Shown here: positions 62,383-64,000 of the stretch, one piece after another
Numbering within the stretch: the first letter of the stretch is position 1
How the letters are laid out: each line of letters begins with the position of its first letter
Source: Dyella nitratireducens
Lineage (GTDB): Bacteria > Pseudomonadota > Gammaproteobacteria > Xanthomonadales > Rhodanobacteraceae
Direction of reading: 5' to 3'
Assembly (NCBI RefSeq): GCF_014642835.1
Contig: NZ_BMJA01000002.1
Location: 202,519 to 266,518, forward strand
Length of the DNA stretch: 64,000 bases
Notes under the pieces: model-generated
Told to the model about the DNA's origin: nothing
Seen by the model: only the letters and a program-made list of their open reading frames with translations
Database searches by the model: none
Made by a program: the position numbers and the translations under genes

Positions 62383-62850
62383 TTACTTCAGCAAAGAGCG
62401 CAACATCCACGCAGTCTTTTCGTGTGCCTTCAGGCGGCCAGTGGCCATGTCCATGGTGCCTTCATCGCCGGCGCCGTCGGCTGCCTTGATCACCTCGCGC
62501 GAGGTGGCTGCGGCAATCTCGTGGCCGGTCCCCAACTGGGTCACCATCTCTTTCCAATCCGGCACGCCGGACTCTTCCTGGATGGTGGTGAGCTTGCCGA
62601 ATTGGCTGTAGGAGCCCGGTGCGAACACGTCCAGTACGCGAATGCGTTCGGCCACTTCATCGGCCGCCAGCCACAGCTCGTTGTACTGGGTCTCGAACAT
62701 GGTGTGCAGGCTGTTGAAGTGCGGGCCAGTCACGTTCCAGTGAAAGCTGTGGGTTTTCAGGTAGAGCGAGTAGGTATCTGCCAGCAGCTTGGAAAGTTGC
62801 CTGGCGATGACTTCGCGATCCTGCTCGGCGATGCCGATCTGGGTGTCCAT
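62383..62850 (-). CDS. dps: Dps family DNA-binding ferritin-like protein
   Basis: A 155-residue four-helix protein with AAGGAG before the ATG. The Dps ferroxidase motif is visible: [42 protein letters not shown] (about 30-71), with the conserved His-Trp-Asn and the Asp/Glu pair. Dps forms 12-mers that store iron and shield DNA from peroxide during starvation or oxidative stress. The length is typical. It lies divergently next to hrpA. The gene is often under OxyR or stationary-phase control; no such site was identified here. Confidence 0.93.
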   Translation of the reverse strand: MDTQIGIAEQDREVIARQLSKLLADTYSLYLKTHSFHWNVTGPHFNSLHTMFETQYNELWLAADEVAERIRVLDVFAPGSYSQFGKLTTIQEESGVPDWKEMVTQLGTGHEIAAATSREVIKAADGAGDEGTMDMATGRLKAHEKTAWMLRSLLK

Positions 62851-62961
62851 GATGCACTCCTTATTTATCGAACCTGCGATCGAGGTTAGCCAACGGCACG
62901 TAGCGGTGGAAATGAATAATGCAGATGCCGGTGATAGATACGGGCTATCATGTGCGGCTCC

Positions 62962-64000
62962 ATGAGCGATACGAAGCCCGACACTCCCCCCACTTCGCCG
63001 GAAAGCCGCCTGCGTGCGCTGCGCCAGTCGCTGGACATGGTTTCCAGCCGTGACTTCGGCCGGCTGCTGGGCCGCTGGCGCGGCCTGTCGCGTCGTCCGG
63101 ATGCGAAGAAGCTGGATGCGCTGGCAACCGATATTGCCGCCTCGGCCGAGCGTAGGCAGCGGCGTGCGCAGAGCAAGCCGGACATCCGCCTGGACGAATC
63201 GCTACCGATCACCGCGCGCGCCGATGAGATCGTCAAGCTTATCCGCGAGCATCAAGTGGTGGTGATTGCGGGCGAAACCGGTTCGGGTAAAACCACGCAG
63301 CTGCCGAAGCTGTGTCTGGCGGCAGGGCGTGGCGAAGCGGGCATGATCGGCTGCACGCAGCCGCGCCGCCTGGCCGCACGCTCGGTCGCACGTCGGGTGG
63401 CGGAAGAACTGGGCACGCAGCTGGGTGACAAGGTCGGTTTCCAGGTGCGCTTTACCGATCAGGTTTCCGAGCAAAGCCTGGTCAAGTTCATGACCGATGG
63501 CATCTTGCTGGCCGAAACGCAGAACGATCCGTGGTTGTCCTCGTACGACACCATCATCATCGACGAGGCGCACGAACGCAGTCTCAACATCGATTTCTTG
63601 CTTGGGTATCTGAAGCGCCTGGTTGTCCGGCGGCCGGAGCTGAAAATCATCGTCACGTCCGCCACCATCGATACCGCGCGCTTCGCCGAACACTTCGGCA
63701 ACGCACCGGTGGTCTCGGTGGAAGGGCGTACCTATCCGGTGGAAGTACGTTGGCGTGCCGTGGACGAGATGGCAGCGCGTCGCAATCAGCGCAACAGCGA
63801 ATGGCAGCAGGGCAGTGCGGAACACATCGCCGCGGTATTGGATGAAATTACGCACGACGATCCGCTTGGTGATGTGCTGGTGTTCATGCCTGGCGAGCGC
63901 GAGATCCGTGATGCGCATCTGATGTTGTCACGGCGGCAATACCGTGAAACGGAAATCATGCCGTTGTATGCGCGTCTGTCTGCGACCGATCAGGACCGCG
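62962..64000 (+). CDS. hrpA: ATP-dependent RNA helicase HrpA (partial, 5' part)
   Basis: The first 346 codons of a gene running off the right edge. The start [17 protein letters not shown] at 62962 follows another in-frame ATG at 62950. The helicase core shows motif [16 protein letters not shown] (about 103-117), [18 protein letters not shown] (Ia), DEAH in [18 protein letters not shown] (II) and [15 protein letters not shown] (III). HrpA is a DEAH-box 3'-5' RNA helicase linked to mRNA processing and ribosome rescue. The remaining C-terminal helicase and OB domains lie outside the window. Confidence 0.94.
   Translation, partial: MSDTKPDTPPTSPESRLRALRQSLDMVSSRDFGRLLGRWRGLSRRPDAKKLDALATDIAASAERRQRRAQSKPDIRLDESLPITARADEIVKLIREHQVVVIAGETGSGKTTQLPKLCLAAGRGEAGMIGCTQPRRLAARSVARRVAEELGTQLGDKVGFQVRFTDQVSEQSLVKFMTDGILLAETQNDPWLSSYDTIIIDEAHERSLNIDFLLGYLKRLVVRRPELKIIVTSATIDTARFAEHFGNAPVVSVEGRTYPVEVRWRAVDEMAARRNQRNSEWQQGSAEHIAAVLDEITHDDPLGDVLVFMPGEREIRDAHLMLSRRQYRETEIMPLYARLSATDQDR

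Overview
The window is a high-GC, densely coded stretch of a gammaproteobacterial chromosome, most likely from the Xanthomonadales and closest in style to Rhodanobacteraceae such as Dyella, Rhodanobacter or Luteibacter. That placement is inferred from gene content: a fused aspartokinase/diaminopimelate decarboxylase (LysAC), the MurD2-MurL route to D-glutamate in peptidoglycan known from Xanthomonas, a MoxR/DUF58/SpoIIM/RDD operon, two S53 (sedolisin) proteases, a GH92 mannosidase, TamA-TamB, and many small palindromic intergenic repeats. I saw no rRNA, tRNA, CRISPR array, transposase or prophage gene.

Layout. 1-2110: an acyl-CoA dehydrogenase cut by the window edge, a small lipoprotein, and a SET-domain protein. 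2436-9571: a seven-gene, translationally coupled operon (RDD, RDD, SpoIIM-like, DUF4129-like, DUF4350-like, MoxR ATPase, DUF58). 9861-14203: a secreted AOC/dirigent-like barrel protein and a 1271-residue toxin-like protein ending in a TIKI/EreA/ChaN-like domain that is AT-rich against its surroundings. 14311-16944: a GreA/B-like factor and an EF-G-like GTPase. 17364-23225: an S53 protease flanked by two proline-rich TonB-like paralogues sharing an unnamed C-terminal domain. 23371-27697: a molybdenum hydroxylase pair whose small subunit has lost the cysteines of one [2Fe-2S] cluster, then five back-to-back perfect hairpins, then an amino-acid permease. 28355-33041: two related outer-membrane barrels, a PhzF-like enzyme and a second S53 protease. 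33183-40419: fumarase class I, LysAC, MurL and MurD2. 40745-42605: a MASE1 sensor with a degenerate kinase region, abutting tail to tail a 69-residue exported peptide. 42824-53505: M13 peptidase, GH92 mannosidase, MFS exporter, an unrecognised membrane protein and an FkbM-like methyltransferase. 53602-62850: TamB, TamA, a GH17-GT2 glucan synthase-like protein and Dps. 62962-64000: the start of HrpA.

The most prominent repeat family is a roughly 74-bp palindrome with two arms, each itself a hairpin (GTTGGGGT-GCAA-ACCCCAAC). It occurs at 2255, 18221 (degenerate), 23276, 27811 (interrupted), 34742 and 59265, plus a solo variant arm at 9726 that shows compensatory stem changes. The copy at 27811-28163 is split by a 265-bp non-coding element with 23-bp perfect terminal inverted repeats and a 12-bp flanking direct repeat, which reads as a MITE insertion.

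The best candidates for something undescribed are the five-hairpin array (26227-26366), the MITE-like element, the toxin/AOC-barrel pair, the cysteine-less hydroxylase subunit, and the exported-peptide/MASE1 pair. Family calls rest on motifs read by eye; no database search was run.
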